A stretch of DNA of 64,000 nucleotides from an uncultured Bacteroidales bacterium. Its GTDB lineage: Bacteria > Bacteroidota > Bacteroidia > Bacteroidales > Paludibacteraceae. Position 1 is the stretch's first letter; every line of letters starts with the position of its first letter. The stretch lies in the NCBI GenBank assembly GCA_900316995.1, contig ONEZ01000003.1, forward strand, positions 1 to 64,000. Direction: 5' to 3'. The position numbers and the translations under genes were made by a program. Shown piece by piece: positions 54,743 through 64,000 of the stretch. The notes beneath the pieces were generated by a model that saw nothing but the letters and a program-made list of their open reading frames with translations, made no database searches and was not told the origin of the DNA.

Positions 54743-55750
54743 ATGAGACCACAGATTACAATTAAAGACATTGCCAAAGCACTTGGCATATCACCATCAA
54801 CCGTATCACGTGCGTTACAAGACCACCCTGACATTAGTAAGAAGACAAGAGAGACCGTTCAGGCATACGCCAAGGCCAACCACTACAAGCCAAACGCCAT
54901 TGCTCTGAGCTTGAAAAAACAGCGTACCAATATTATAGGTGTAATCGTGCCTGACATGGTTCACAATTTCTTTGCATCGGTGCTGGCCGGCATAGAGGAT
55001 GCTGCAAGCAAGAAAAAATACACAGTGCTGCTCTGTCAGTCTTCTGAGCAGTATGAGAAAGAGGTGGAATGCCTTGACACTCTGCTGGCTTCCCATATAT
55101 CAGGCTTGCTTGTATCCATATCTAAAAGCACCACCAAGTTTGACCACTTTAAGGAGGCTCTTGAAGATGACCTTCCAATTGTGCTCTTTGACCGTGTGAG
55201 CGCCGAGCTTAACACAGACCAGGTGGTGGCTAATGACTATAGCGGCGCCTACGCTGCCGTAAGCCACCTTTTGGAGACAGGCTGCAAGCGCATTGCTTTC
55301 TACGGTTCGCCTGAGCATCTTACCATAACCAAGGAACGCAAGCGCGGCTATCAGGATGCGCAGAAAGACCACGGCATTGAGCCAGACAGCGAGCTTATTT
55401 TTGAGTGTGACAACCGCGATGCAGCTATAGAGCTGACTCCCAAGGTTATGCAGCTCAAAAATTGTCCTGACTCATTCTTTACGGTTAATGACAACACCGC
55501 ATCGGGTGTGATATATGCCATAAAACGTGCCGGGCTTAAGATTCCTGAAGACATATCTGTCTGCGGTTTTGGCGACGGTGTAGTGGCACGCACCTCTGAC
55601 CCTGAGCTTACCACTGTGGAGCAGAGCGGTTATGAGATTGGCCAAGCCGCCTGCCTTCGCCTTATTGAGAGGATAGAGAACAAGGAGGAACTTCCTTTCA
55701 CACGCACCGTGATAGAGACAAGACTTATTAAGAGGAACTCAACGAGATAA
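54743..55750 (+). CDS. LacI-family transcriptional regulator of the maltodextrin locus
   Basis: A 335-residue LacI/GalR repressor. The N-terminal helix-turn-helix (TIKDIAKALGISPSTVSRALQDHPDISKKTRE) is followed by the hinge helix (KPNAIALSLKKQRTNIIGVIVPD). The periplasmic-binding-protein-like effector domain runs on to FGDGVVARTSDPELTTVEQSGYEIGQAA and ends RLIKRNSTR. It is divergent from susC and first in the GH13-MFS-GH13 run, so it probably controls both arms with maltose or a maltodextrin as the likely effector. This differs from the classical Bacteroides Sus, which uses the hybrid sensor SusR. The stop is followed directly by repeat copy 5. Confidence 0.92.
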   Translation: MRPQITIKDIAKALGISPSTVSRALQDHPDISKKTRETVQAYAKANHYKPNAIALSLKKQRTNIIGVIVPDMVHNFFASVLAGIEDAASKKKYTVLLCQSSEQYEKEVECLDTLLASHISGLLVSISKSTTKFDHFKEALEDDLPIVLFDRVSAELNTDQVVANDYSGAYAAVSHLLETGCKRIAFYGSPEHLTITKERKRGYQDAQKDHGIEPDSELIFECDNRDAAIELTPKVMQLKNCPDSFFTVNDNTASGVIYAIKRAGLKIPEDISVCGFGDGVVARTSDPELTTVEQSGYEIGQAACLRLIERIENKEELPFTRTVIETRLIKRNSTR

Positions 55751-55813
55751 CGTCATCCTGAACGAACAATCCCGCAACCTTTATGAGATGCTCAGCTAAC
55801 GCTCAGCATGACG
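55751..55813. repeat. Dispersed palindromic repeat, copy 5
   Basis: CGTCATCCTGAACGAACAAT opens it (55751) and CGCTCAGCATGACG closes it (55813), with ATGAGATGCTCAGC inside. It separates lacI from the first GH13 gene. The start codon at 55808 in the longer frame is part of the repeat. Confidence 0.82.
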
Positions 55814-55825
55814 ATTCAACATATT

Positions 55826-57685
55826 ATGAAGAAAAAGCTTTATACATTAACATTGTTGGCGCTGCTGTGTAGTGCCACGTGGGCGGCTAAGAGCGAGAAG
55901 CCCTGTGTGAACAAGATTGAGCCGGTAAGCTGGTGGGTTGGGATGAACAATCCTGAACTGATGCTACAGTGCCATGGTAAAAGCATTGGTGACGCTACAG
56001 TGGAGATAAACTACAGCGGCGTAACTGTTACCAAGACTGAAGCGGTGGAGAACCCTAACTACCTGTTTGTATTCCTTAACATTGACCCTGCCACCAAGCC
56101 TGGCACGTTTGACATAGTGTTTAAGAAGGGCAAAAAGAGCATTGCAAAGTGCAAGTACACCCTTAATGAGCGTCGTGAGGGAAGCCGTATGAGGGAGAGT
56201 TTTAGCTCTGGCGATGCCATGTATCTCCTTATGCCAGACCGTTTTGCAAACGGCAACCCCTCAAATGATAATGTAAAAGGTTACATACAAGGCGTGAACA
56301 GAGCGAACCTTGGCGAGCGCCACGGCGGTGATTTACAAGGTGTTATAGACCACTTAGGTTACCTTGAGGACCTTGGTGTAACTGCATTGTGGGTTACTCC
56401 TTTCTTTGAAAACAATGACACTCAGTACTCATACCACCACTACGCTGTGGGCGACTACTTTAACGTGGACCCGCGCCTTGGCTCTAACAAGGACTACCGC
56501 AATCTTTCTGACAGCTGCCACTCTCACAGCATTAAACTGATACTTGACGTGGTGCCTAACCACTGCGGTATTGTTCACTACTGGATTAAAGACCTTCCTA
56601 CACAAGACTGGATTCATCAGTGGCCCACATACACAAGCTCTAACTACAGAATGACTGCATGGACAGACCCTCACGCCTCAAAATCTGACATCGAGGTGCT
56701 TGAAAAGGGCTGGTTCTCAGGCAATATGCCAGACCTTAACTTAGAGAACCCTCTTCTGTTCAAATACCTTTCACAGGTTTATATCTGGTGGATTGAGTAT
56801 GGCAATGTGGATGGTCTGCGTGTGGATACATATCCTTACAATGACATTCATCTGGCAAGCCGCTTTATGAAGACTTTCCTTGACGAGTACCCTAACCTGC
56901 ACATCGTGGGTGAATGTTGGGTCAAGTCTCCTCTTGAAATTGCCTACTATCAGTCTGGCAATAACAATAAGGACGGATTTGACTCAAACCTCCAGAGCGT
57001 TATGGATTTTGTGCTTAAAGACAAACTGCACGAGGCTTTTAACGAGCGTGACGGCTGGGATAACGGAATGTCTAAATTCTACGCCCACTATGCTCAGGAT
57101 TTTGCCTACCCCGATGTGAACATGGTAATGAATTTCCTTGACAATCATGACATTGACCGTTTCTCTGTATCAGTAAAAAGGGATATAAACAAGTATAAGA
57201 TGGGTATAGCAATGCTGCTTACCACAAGAGGTTACCCGCAAATATACTACGGAGATGAAATTATGCTTGACGGCATCGCTGGCAATTATGAAGGGCACCG
57301 CTTTGACTTCCCTGGCGGCTGGAAAGAGGATTCTCGTAACGCATTTACCGCAGAGGGCAGAACCAATGAGGAGAACGAGGTGTTCAACTATATGCGCACA
57401 CTCCTTCAGTTCCGCAAAAATAGCAAGGCTCTGCAATATGGCAAGATGACACAGTTCATTCCTGTGAACGGCATCTACGTATTCTCTCGTGAGGCTGAGG
57501 GTGAGCGTGTTATGATGATATTCAACAACAGCAACAATTCACAGCTTATATCACTTGACCGCTATAAGGAGCTGTTTGAAGGTGCCACAAGCGGCACAGA
57601 GGTGGTGACAGGCAAGAAGATAGACTTTGATTTGAAGCTCTCTATGCCTGCTAAAACAGCTTACGTCATAAAAATTGATAATTGA
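55826..57685 (+). CDS. GH13 cyclomaltodextrinase/neopullulanase-like alpha-amylase
   Basis: A 619-residue exported enzyme (signal peptide MKKKLYTLTLLALLCSATWA) with an N-terminal carbohydrate-binding-like domain (~25-125, NKIEPVSWWVGMNNPELML). The catalytic barrel follows: AMYLLMPDRFANGNPSND, nucleophile DGLRVDTYPY (~331), acid/base HIVGECWV (~362) and NHDIDRF (~440). This resembles the cyclomaltodextrinase/neopullulanase group (SusA-like), so it likely opens cyclodextrins or cuts short malto-oligosaccharides in the periplasm. I start at 55826; the earlier ATG at 55808 lies in the repeat. The next gene follows after 7 nt. Confidence 0.92.
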   Translation: MKKKLYTLTLLALLCSATWAAKSEKPCVNKIEPVSWWVGMNNPELMLQCHGKSIGDATVEINYSGVTVTKTEAVENPNYLFVFLNIDPATKPGTFDIVFKKGKKSIAKCKYTLNERREGSRMRESFSSGDAMYLLMPDRFANGNPSNDNVKGYIQGVNRANLGERHGGDLQGVIDHLGYLEDLGVTALWVTPFFENNDTQYSYHHYAVGDYFNVDPRLGSNKDYRNLSDSCHSHSIKLILDVVPNHCGIVHYWIKDLPTQDWIHQWPTYTSSNYRMTAWTDPHASKSDIEVLEKGWFSGNMPDLNLENPLLFKYLSQVYIWWIEYGNVDGLRVDTYPYNDIHLASRFMKTFLDEYPNLHIVGECWVKSPLEIAYYQSGNNNKDGFDSNLQSVMDFVLKDKLHEAFNERDGWDNGMSKFYAHYAQDFAYPDVNMVMNFLDNHDIDRFSVSVKRDINKYKMGIAMLLTTRGYPQIYYGDEIMLDGIAGNYEGHRFDFPGGWKEDSRNAFTAEGRTNEENEVFNYMRTLLQFRKNSKALQYGKMTQFIPVNGIYVFSREAEGERVMMIFNNSNNSQLISLDRYKELFEGATSGTEVVTGKKIDFDLKLSMPAKTAYVIKIDN

Positions 57686-57692
57686 TAAAACA

Positions 57693-59033
57693 ATGCAGAA
57701 AAATAGAACATTCACCCAGCTTTTCAATATAAGCTTCGGGTTCTTTGGCGTTCAGATAGCATACGCACTACAGAGCGCTAACATCAGTCGTATATTCGCC
57801 ACCCTTGGCGCAGATCCGCACACTCTTAGCTTTTTCTGGATTCTGCCGCCGCTTATGGGTATGCTGGTCCAGCCTCTTGTGGGTAAGTACTCTGACAAGA
57901 CATGGTGCCGCCTTGGCCGCAGAAAACCATATCTTATTGTGGGAGCAATTATAGCTGTGGCTGTTATGATTATGCTGCCTAACGCTGGCAACTTCACATT
58001 TGCGCAAGGGCTCTTCCTTGGTCTTAACGCTGCCATGTGGTTCGGACTTTTCTCCCTTATGTTTCTTGACACTTCCATAAACATTGCAATGCAGCCGTTC
58101 AAGATGATGGTGGGAGATATGGTAAGCACCAAGCAAAAGGGGTTGGCATACTCCATACAGTCATTTTTATGCAACGCCGGTTCACTTGTGGGCTATATGT
58201 TCCCTATTTTCTTTACGTGGATAGGTATTGCAAACGAGGCTCCTGACGGCGTTATTCCAGATTCAGTTAAATGGAGTTTCTATATAGGGGCTGCCATTCT
58301 TCTGCTGTGTGTTCTATATACCTTTGTAACGGTAAAAGAGCTTAATCCACAGGAGTACGCAGAGTTCCACGGGCTTGACAAGGAGCAAGGCAAAGATGCC
58401 AGCACCTCAAACAAGGGCTTTATAGCACTGCTTAAAGAGGCTCCTTCCACATTCTGGACAGTAGGCTTGGTGCAGTTCTTCTGCTGGTCTGCATTCATGT
58501 ATATGTGGACATACTCTAACGGTGCCATTGCATCCCTTTGCTTTAACTGGGACGGGGAAAGCACTCAGGTGGCAGAGTTTCAAGATGCAGGCAACTGGGT
58601 AGGTGTGGTATTCGCAGTTCAGGCTATAGGCTCACTTATATGGGCTGGTCTTCTACCTGTCATTGAGAATGCCGTAGGCAACAAGAAGGCATACGCTATA
58701 AGCCTGTTAGTGGGAGCGGTTGGTTTCATATCAATATTCTATGTGCATGACCAGTACCTGCTATTCCTGAGCTACGCACTTATAGGCGCCACATGGGCTG
58801 CCATGCTTGCAATTCCTTTCACCATTCTCACAAACTCTCTTAAGGGTGACAACATGGGCTTCTATCTTGGTCTGTTCAACTGTACTATATGCCTGCCACA
58901 GATTATTGCCGCTGTATGCGGTGGCCTGATACTCAGCATGGTGGGTTCACAGGCAGCAATGCTTGTGGTGGCTGGTGTACTACTTATTTTAGGCGCAGCA
59001 TGCGTTGGTTTCATTAAAGAAAACAATAAATAA
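57693..59033 (+). CDS. MFS maltose/sugar transporter (SLC45-like)
   Basis: A 446-residue major-facilitator protein with twelve predicted helices. It shows the loop motif GKYSDKTWCRLGRRKPYLIVG (after helix 2) typical of the SLC45/GPH-like sugar porters, and WILPPLMGMLVQPLVG before it. A hydrophobic C-terminal half holds further helices (GNKKAYAISLLVGAVGFISIF). It likely carries maltose or small maltodextrins across the inner membrane by cation symport. The assignment to maltose rests on context. It starts at 57693 (MQKNRTF), 7 nt after the GH13 stop, and is 19 nt from the next gene. Confidence 0.87.
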   Translation: MQKNRTFTQLFNISFGFFGVQIAYALQSANISRIFATLGADPHTLSFFWILPPLMGMLVQPLVGKYSDKTWCRLGRRKPYLIVGAIIAVAVMIMLPNAGNFTFAQGLFLGLNAAMWFGLFSLMFLDTSINIAMQPFKMMVGDMVSTKQKGLAYSIQSFLCNAGSLVGYMFPIFFTWIGIANEAPDGVIPDSVKWSFYIGAAILLLCVLYTFVTVKELNPQEYAEFHGLDKEQGKDASTSNKGFIALLKEAPSTFWTVGLVQFFCWSAFMYMWTYSNGAIASLCFNWDGESTQVAEFQDAGNWVGVVFAVQAIGSLIWAGLLPVIENAVGNKKAYAISLLVGAVGFISIFYVHDQYLLFLSYALIGATWAAMLAIPFTILTNSLKGDNMGFYLGLFNCTICLPQIIAAVCGGLILSMVGSQAAMLVVAGVLLILGAACVGFIKENNK

Positions 59034-59052
59034 CATACTTAAAAACAAGTAT

Positions 59053-61452
59053 ATGAAAAAATCACTTATCTATGTCTGCCTGCCGTTACTAACTACAGTT
59101 CTTTTCGGCTGCAAAAAGTATAGTCTTAATTTACCGGCAGAGAGTTCTGAGGATATAGGTCTCAACTCATTTGTTACATTAGAGGCGGGATCAAATATTA
59201 TACTTACCAAGGATTACGTTTTAGACCCTGACCGCATTGACTCAGTAACGTGTGACAATAAGATGCTCTTAGTGAAACTGAGCGATGACAAGAGCTACAT
59301 AAACGTGTTTGCAGGTAAGATGAAGCCACTCCAGAACGTTGCAATCTGGATGGGCGGAGTGCCATACAGCATACTTTGCAAGCGCACAGACGAGGTTGAA
59401 TTCACATTCCGTTACAACCCCCAGGGCAAGCGCTGGAACAGAGTTCAGCTTGCTGGTCAGATGAACGACTGGGTGCCCTCTTATCATCCAGACCTCACCC
59501 TCAACAACAACGGCATATATGAGGTTACATTCCGTATATCCCCGGGAACATATCTCTACCAGCTTGTGCGTGACGGAGACTGGAACCATGATGAGACCAA
59601 CCCTGAAAAGGTAGATAACAACTCCGGCAAATTTAACTCAATCCTGCACGTAAGAGGTACACAAGACAAGGCTCCTATACTGCTATCGGATGAAACAGGA
59701 AGACGCAGTTTTACACTGAACACATTCAATGAAATAAAGCAGGTTTACGCTTACTGGCAGAACTATAAGCTGCCAGACTACTTTGTAGAGGTTTGGGAAA
59801 GCGGCAACCGCATTGAAGTGAACATTCCAAGCGAGGCCTCAAGTGTAAAGCGCTCATACATCAGATTGGTGGCCGCCAATGACTACGGTGTCTCCAATGA
59901 CATTCTGGTACCGTTACAGTATGGCAAGCCTGTTACAGACGTAAAAGACATTACACGTGAGGACAAGCACAGCCAGATACTCTACTCTCTTCTTGTTGAC
60001 CGCTTCTATAACGGTAACAAGGATAATGACCATCCTATGAACCGCCCCGATGTCAACCCTAAGTGCGACTATCAAGGTGGGGATTTAGCTGGTATAACAC
60101 AAAAGATTGAAACTGGTTATTTTGACTCTTTAGGTATAAACACTGTATGGCTGTCTCCTATAGTGCAAAACCCACTTGAGCCATATTCACAGTTAGAGAA
60201 GCCTGTCAAGACCAAGTTCTCAGGCTACCACGGCTACTGGCCTATATCATCAAGCAAGATTGACTTCCGCTTTGGCACAGATGAGGAGATGGAGGAGCTG
60301 GTTAAGGCAGCCCACAGCCACGGTATTAACGTAATTATGGACTATGTGGCAAACCATGTACATAAGGAGCATCCTATGTTCAAGAATGACCCTACAATAT
60401 GCACTCCGCTCATTCTGCCAGACGGCACCAAGAATCTGGAACGCTGGAATGACCACCGCCTCACCACTTGGTTTGACGAGTTCCTGCCGTCACTTGACTA
60501 TTCAAGAAATGAGATAGTTCAATCCATGACAGACTCCGCTGTGGCATGGGTCACCAGATTTGACCTTGACGGTTTCCGCCACGATGCCTGCAAGCATGTG
60601 CAGGAGAACTTCTGGAGAACGCTTACCTATAAGCTGAAAAAAAAGGTGGAGCTTCCTGAGCATAAGACACTATACCAGATTGGTGAGTCTTACGGCAGTC
60701 CTAAACTCATAAGCAGCTACGTAAACTCTGGTATGCTAAGCGGTCAGTTTGACTTTAACGTATCTGATGACGCCTCTAATGTGTTTGCTGTTAAAGGGCA
60801 GAGCCTCAGCCGTATTAGCAACACTCTGAATATGAGTCTCAAGACATACGGCTGCCATAATCTTATGGGTTACATTTCAGGCAACCATGACCGTGCACGC
60901 TTTATATGCTACGCATCGGGCGATGTCCGCTATGACGAGGATAGCAAAGCCGCTGGCTGGCTACGTGAAATCTCAGTAACAGACACTACTGCATACAGCA
61001 AACTCATACAACTAAACGCCTTTAACCTCACAATTCCTGGTGTGCCAGTAATCTACTACGGTGATGAGATTGGCGATGCTGGCGCTAATGACCCTGACTG
61101 CCGTCGTATGATGCGTTTTAACGAGCAACTCAACCAGAATGAGCAGAAGGTGCTTGATAAGGTGTCAAAGTTTGCACGCCTGCGTAAAAGCAGCATGCCT
61201 CTCATGTATGGTGATTTTATTGAACTGAAACTTGAAGATGACGTTTGGGCTTACGCCAGAAACTACTTTGGCAAGGTTGCCATTGTAGTATTCAACAAGA
61301 GTGACGAGGAAAAGAGCATCAAGGTGCTGCTACCTAAGATTCTTGAGGACAAGAAGTACTACGCTCCATTTAACAACAGCGAATTCAAGATTGAAGACAA
61401 CATCCTCACCATCACTGTAAGAGCTAACGGAGTGGAGGTTATAACCAATTGA
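59053..61452 (+). CDS. GH13 surface alpha-amylase lipoprotein (SusG-like)
   Basis: A 799-residue lipoprotein (lipobox LFGC, Cys20) with an N-terminal region (~25-120) and a CBM48/E-set-like domain at ~125-210 (RVQLAGQMNDWVPSYH, GTYLYQLVRDGDWNHDETNP). The GH13 barrel has YSLLVDRFYNGNKDND, GINVIMDYVANHVHKEHP, nucleophile DGFRHDACKH (~512), acid/base YQIGESYG (~543) and ISGNHDRARF (~611). As a surface lipoprotein it would cut starch outside the cell into pieces for the SusC-SusD pair. I start at 59053 (MKKSLIYV); the ATG at 59005 lies inside the MFS gene. Last gene of the + operon. Confidence 0.92.
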   Translation: MKKSLIYVCLPLLTTVLFGCKKYSLNLPAESSEDIGLNSFVTLEAGSNIILTKDYVLDPDRIDSVTCDNKMLLVKLSDDKSYINVFAGKMKPLQNVAIWMGGVPYSILCKRTDEVEFTFRYNPQGKRWNRVQLAGQMNDWVPSYHPDLTLNNNGIYEVTFRISPGTYLYQLVRDGDWNHDETNPEKVDNNSGKFNSILHVRGTQDKAPILLSDETGRRSFTLNTFNEIKQVYAYWQNYKLPDYFVEVWESGNRIEVNIPSEASSVKRSYIRLVAANDYGVSNDILVPLQYGKPVTDVKDITREDKHSQILYSLLVDRFYNGNKDNDHPMNRPDVNPKCDYQGGDLAGITQKIETGYFDSLGINTVWLSPIVQNPLEPYSQLEKPVKTKFSGYHGYWPISSSKIDFRFGTDEEMEELVKAAHSHGINVIMDYVANHVHKEHPMFKNDPTICTPLILPDGTKNLERWNDHRLTTWFDEFLPSLDYSRNEIVQSMTDSAVAWVTRFDLDGFRHDACKHVQENFWRTLTYKLKKKVELPEHKTLYQIGESYGSPKLISSYVNSGMLSGQFDFNVSDDASNVFAVKGQSLSRISNTLNMSLKTYGCHNLMGYISGNHDRARFICYASGDVRYDEDSKAAGWLREISVTDTTAYSKLIQLNAFNLTIPGVPVIYYGDEIGDAGANDPDCRRMMRFNEQLNQNEQKVLDKVSKFARLRKSSMPLMYGDFIELKLEDDVWAYARNYFGKVAIVVFNKSDEEKSIKVLLPKILEDKKYYAPFNNSEFKIEDNILTITVRANGVEVITN

Positions 61453-61465
61453 CAGTTACGCAACG

Positions 61466-61507
61466 CCCGTCATCCTGAGTGAAGCGTGGCGTAACGAAGG
61501 ATCTCGG
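61466..61507. repeat. Dispersed palindromic repeat, copy 6 (partial)
   Basis: GCCCGTCATCCTGAGTGAAG (from 61465) to CGAAGGATCTCGG (61507): a half-length copy between the convergent GH13 and porZ stops, preceded by a single TTGACAG heptamer (61449-61455). Confidence 0.75.
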
Positions 61508-61514
61508 AATTGTA

Positions 61515-63839
61515 CTATCTAATTATCAAGACTTTAGCCGCTGAAGAGCGGCTATTGTTTTCATCGGTATTGAACAGATGAAAGAAATACACGCCGCCAC
61601 TGACGTAACTACCGTGAGATTTGCCGTCCCATGAGAATGATCCACCGTTTGACTTACCCTCATAAACCAAGTGTCCGCTGGCATCGGTGACTTTTACAAC
61701 AGTCTCATTCTCAAGGCCTGTCAGGGTTATAAAGCCGGTGAAATCAGGTGTTACAGGGTTTGGATACACCACTATCTTGTCATCGTTGTACTTCTTTACT
61801 GACTCAGTAACACCGTCACGATACTCCACTATACCAGCACCTGTACCTATAATCACGCTTCCGGTAATACCGTTCACAGCTATGGAGGTGATTTCATCTG
61901 AAGGAAGCGGGCTGTTTTCTGTGGTAAAGTGATGATATGTGGTAAGCCCGTCAGCAGATACAACATATACACCGTTTGTGGTGCCTATCCACTTGCGGTT
62001 GGAGCCATCCACTTCAATGGCCTTTACAGGTATGCCGTCAAGCAGATAGTCTGCCAAGCCAGTACCGTCTTCACGTGGTATCTTTACACGTGTACACCTA
62101 TATGACGTTTCAAATATCTTGCTCACATTGCTGAATAACACAGGGCCTGCATTGGTGCCCACCCACACTGTTCCACTCTTATCTTCAACCATATCATAGA
62201 TTTCTGTGGGGGTAATGGTCTTACCATCCTTGTCTGTGAAAGTCTTAAAGAACCGCTTGTTATTATCTTTTTTTACAAATATGCCAGCCTGGTCACGGGC
62301 ACTAAGTATGAAAATAGTGCCGTTAGAGTGAAAATGTATCTGCTGTATAAGCGCACATGTTTCAAGCGGCGAGAACCCTGTAGCCTCATGCCAGACCTTG
62401 TCTGGAGTCATATAGCATATAGCGTTATACGTCCCCTCCGACACCTCAAGCGAGGTTGCAACCCAAAGGTTTCCATTTGAATCAAATGCAAGACCGTCTG
62501 CACGTACATAGTGATTACCGTAATTTAGCGTACTCTTAAGCACCCCGTTTGTGGATTCTGTGTTATATAGAGCCACCGCCTTGCCGTCAATAAACTCATA
62601 CACTCCTTCTCCCCACGTGGTGGCATATATATGGTTTGGGTTTGAAGGGTCTGCCACAGTAGATACCACATCCATGAACCAGCCGTCAGGAGATATGGCG
62701 CCCGCTCCTGAACTCTGAGATGTATATGAATTCCAGCTGCCGTCTTCATATATCATAACAGCACCTGTGAGCAAGCCACGGTTCAAACGTGAATGACCTG
62801 GCGCCACCAATGTTCTTGTGCCAGAGGAGATAATACGCTGAGACCGGAACAAATATGGACCGTCTGGTTTATAAGCCACATTACTCCAGTCACGTGAATC
62901 AATATTCCTAAGTCCTTCATTATGTGACGCCACCCAATACTGCCCGTCAGAGGAGTAAATGGCATCTGTATTTACAACTTGAATGCACTCCTGCTGCCAC
63001 TGTGTATTAAAACGGCACAACTGGTAATCACTTCTTCCACATAACAGATTATCTTGGCTTACGTGAATCCAGGCTGCGTCAGATGTGGGGTTTTCAAGTA
63101 AAAGAGACCACTCATCTCCTATACGGCGATACACTCCTCCTGATTCACCTGCCACTACATAACTGTTTGCAAATACACACATCGATGTATAGTTTACATC
63201 GGCGTTTGGGAGTGAGATGCCTGACGGCTTCCACGTATTGAAGTCAAGCAGATTCTCTCCACTTACCGGAGCTTTCTTTATGATTTTACCCATGAGAGCG
63301 TAGAAATAAGGGCCGTCTGCTATAAGCGAATATACAGGCTCCATACCACCATCCGTTCCTATTACGTAGGTGTCCTTAACCTCATATTTGCTGAGGTTTA
63401 TTGCCACTATTCCAAAACCGGTACACAGATATACGTAGCCATTGTAGAATGTCATGCTTAAAATGCTTTTATCCACTCTTAGGTCCTTGTTACGTATGTC
63501 TGCTATGTTATGAATAACTCCATTTGCGTCTAATATGTCAATATTTGAGTTCGAGTAGGCTAAAACTAACTTGCCAGAACTGCTGTCATACGCTATACAG
63601 CTAACAGAGTTGTCATTAAGCCCGTCGGCCTTGGTATAGGTCTCAATATACTTGTCGGCCTTGGTTATGGAGAATAGATGGCCGTCAGCCAAGGCAAAAA
63701 CCTTGTCACCGGCATCCACAACCTGTGTAACGTCATAATAAGATGGGTGTACACGCCACTCCCCCACAGCAGGCAGACTTGCAGTTGCGGTAACACAAAC
63801 GGCTGAAATTGCAAATAATATAAGAGACCTAAGTTTCAT
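61515..63839 (-). CDS. porZ: PorZ-like type IX secretion sorting protein
   Basis: A 774-residue exported protein. The signal peptide leads into ASLPAVGEWRVHPSYYDVTQVV. Two beta-propellers follow (about 25-370 and 390-670), with blades such as GLNDNSVSCIAYDSSSGKLVL, TWGEGVYEFIDGKAVALYN and KTITPTEIYDMVEDKSGTVWVG. A C-terminal beta-sandwich (~685-774, KIVVYPNPVTPDFTGFITLTG) resembles a type IX sorting domain. Length and layout match PorZ of Porphyromonas gingivalis, an attachment-complex protein that feeds A-LPS to the PorU sortase. It indicates a type IX system, agreeing with the sorting-domain-like tails in the B12 locus. It lies 11 nt after rdgB. Confidence 0.85.
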   Translation of the reverse strand: MKLRSLILFAISAVCVTATASLPAVGEWRVHPSYYDVTQVVDAGDKVFALADGHLFSITKADKYIETYTKADGLNDNSVSCIAYDSSSGKLVLAYSNSNIDILDANGVIHNIADIRNKDLRVDKSILSMTFYNGYVYLCTGFGIVAINLSKYEVKDTYVIGTDGGMEPVYSLIADGPYFYALMGKIIKKAPVSGENLLDFNTWKPSGISLPNADVNYTSMCVFANSYVVAGESGGVYRRIGDEWSLLLENPTSDAAWIHVSQDNLLCGRSDYQLCRFNTQWQQECIQVVNTDAIYSSDGQYWVASHNEGLRNIDSRDWSNVAYKPDGPYLFRSQRIISSGTRTLVAPGHSRLNRGLLTGAVMIYEDGSWNSYTSQSSGAGAISPDGWFMDVVSTVADPSNPNHIYATTWGEGVYEFIDGKAVALYNTESTNGVLKSTLNYGNHYVRADGLAFDSNGNLWVATSLEVSEGTYNAICYMTPDKVWHEATGFSPLETCALIQQIHFHSNGTIFILSARDQAGIFVKKDNNKRFFKTFTDKDGKTITPTEIYDMVEDKSGTVWVGTNAGPVLFSNVSKIFETSYRCTRVKIPREDGTGLADYLLDGIPVKAIEVDGSNRKWIGTTNGVYVVSADGLTTYHHFTTENSPLPSDEITSIAVNGITGSVIIGTGAGIVEYRDGVTESVKKYNDDKIVVYPNPVTPDFTGFITLTGLENETVVKVTDASGHLVYEGKSNGGSFSWDGKSHGSYVSGGVYFFHLFNTDENNSRSSAAKVLIIR

Positions 63840-63850
63840 CTGTATTCTGT

Positions 63851-64000
63851 TTACTGGTTAAGAAATTCAAGAAATTTCTGCATAGCTCTGGCTCTGTGGC
63901 TTATTTTGTTTTTGTCGTTTAGTGAGAGCTGTGCAAATGTCTGGGCATATCCGCTCGGGCGGAATATAGGGTCATAGCCAAAACCCTCTGTGCCAGACCT
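63851..64000 (-). CDS. rdgB: Non-canonical purine NTP pyrophosphatase, 3' end only
   Basis: The last 49 codons of an RdgB/HAM1-family ITP/XTP pyrophosphatase, which clears deaminated purine nucleotides. The visible part [20 protein letters not shown] (glycine-rich loop and Asp) and [13 protein letters not shown] are the family's C-terminal motifs. The 5' part lies beyond the window. The stop is 11 nt before the porZ start, on the same strand, so they may form one operon. Confidence 0.93.
   Translation of the reverse strand, partial: RSGTEGFGYDPIFRPSGYAQTFAQLSLNDKNKISHRARAMQKFLEFLNQ

Noticed and set aside
55808-55825. Longer start of the GH13 gene
   Set aside because: That ATG is part of repeat copy 5 and spoils the signal peptide; 55826 is better.

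Overview
The window is a chromosomal segment from a member of the Bacteroidota, most likely order Bacteroidales. The evidence is SusC/SusD pairs, GH97 and GHL10 enzymes, SPII lipoproteins with short lipoboxes, a PorZ-like type IX secretion protein, DUF4465/DUF5074 surface proteins, and promoters of the Bacteroidota type (a TAnnTTTG -7 box with TTTG about 19-20 nt upstream). No SD-like leaders stand out. Family and genus cannot be set from the sequence alone.

Layout. 1-2.5 kb: a secreted EEP-fold nuclease/phosphatase and a beta-helix lipoprotein, divergent from a small unknown protein, a PlsC-type acyltransferase and a nitrilase. 4.1-7 kb: fabG, folB and an active-site-complete LytM (M23) protein. 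7-9.4 kb: an ExbB / unknown membrane protein / ExbD / ExbD operon with a clear terminator. 9.5-13.4 kb: tRNA-Ser(GGA), then tatD, a YjjG-type HAD phosphatase, a coiled-coil lipoprotein, rsmI and an unknown protein. 13.4-17.4 kb: a tight + strand run of AI-2E/PerM transporter, TPR protein, DedA protein and aroE. 17.4-20 kb: a dihydroorotase, a GT2 glycosyltransferase, a 29-residue membrane ORF below a structured leader, and a small membrane protein. 20.4-24.4 kb: mfd and a TIGR02757 protein.

23.7-36.4 kb is a vitamin B12 locus. A cobalamin riboswitch on the minus strand precedes a 2064-residue surface protein, a BtuG-like DUF5074 lipoprotein, a secreted protein with a type-IX-like tail and a DUF4465 protein. 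A BtuB-like TonB receptor follows, with its own promoter, translationally overlapped with the TIGR02757 gene. The giant protein and the co-regulated DUF4465 proteins are the most interesting content of the window. They look like accessory surface components of corrinoid capture, and I know of no defined role for them.

36.4-47 kb: GH97 alpha-glucosidase, GHL10 enzyme, gltX, initiator tRNA-Met, a degenerate LytM protein, dxr, rseP and an AlbA_2-type regulator. 47-61.5 kb is a starch/maltodextrin utilisation locus. A minus-strand susC-susD-lipoprotein-SusE/F-like operon lies divergent to lacI, a GH13 cyclomaltodextrinase-like enzyme, an MFS maltose-type transporter and a SusG-like GH13 lipoprotein. 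Paired candidate operators lie between the two arms. 61.5-64 kb: porZ and the 3' end of rdgB.

Two families of intergenic repeats run through the window. One is short tandem arrays of 7-8 bp units, mostly variants of AACTGTC. The other is dispersed imperfect palindromes with arms like CGTCATCCTGAG / CTCAGGATGACG. In several places they supply the last codons or the stop of the neighbouring gene (nitrilase, fabG, gltX, dxr).
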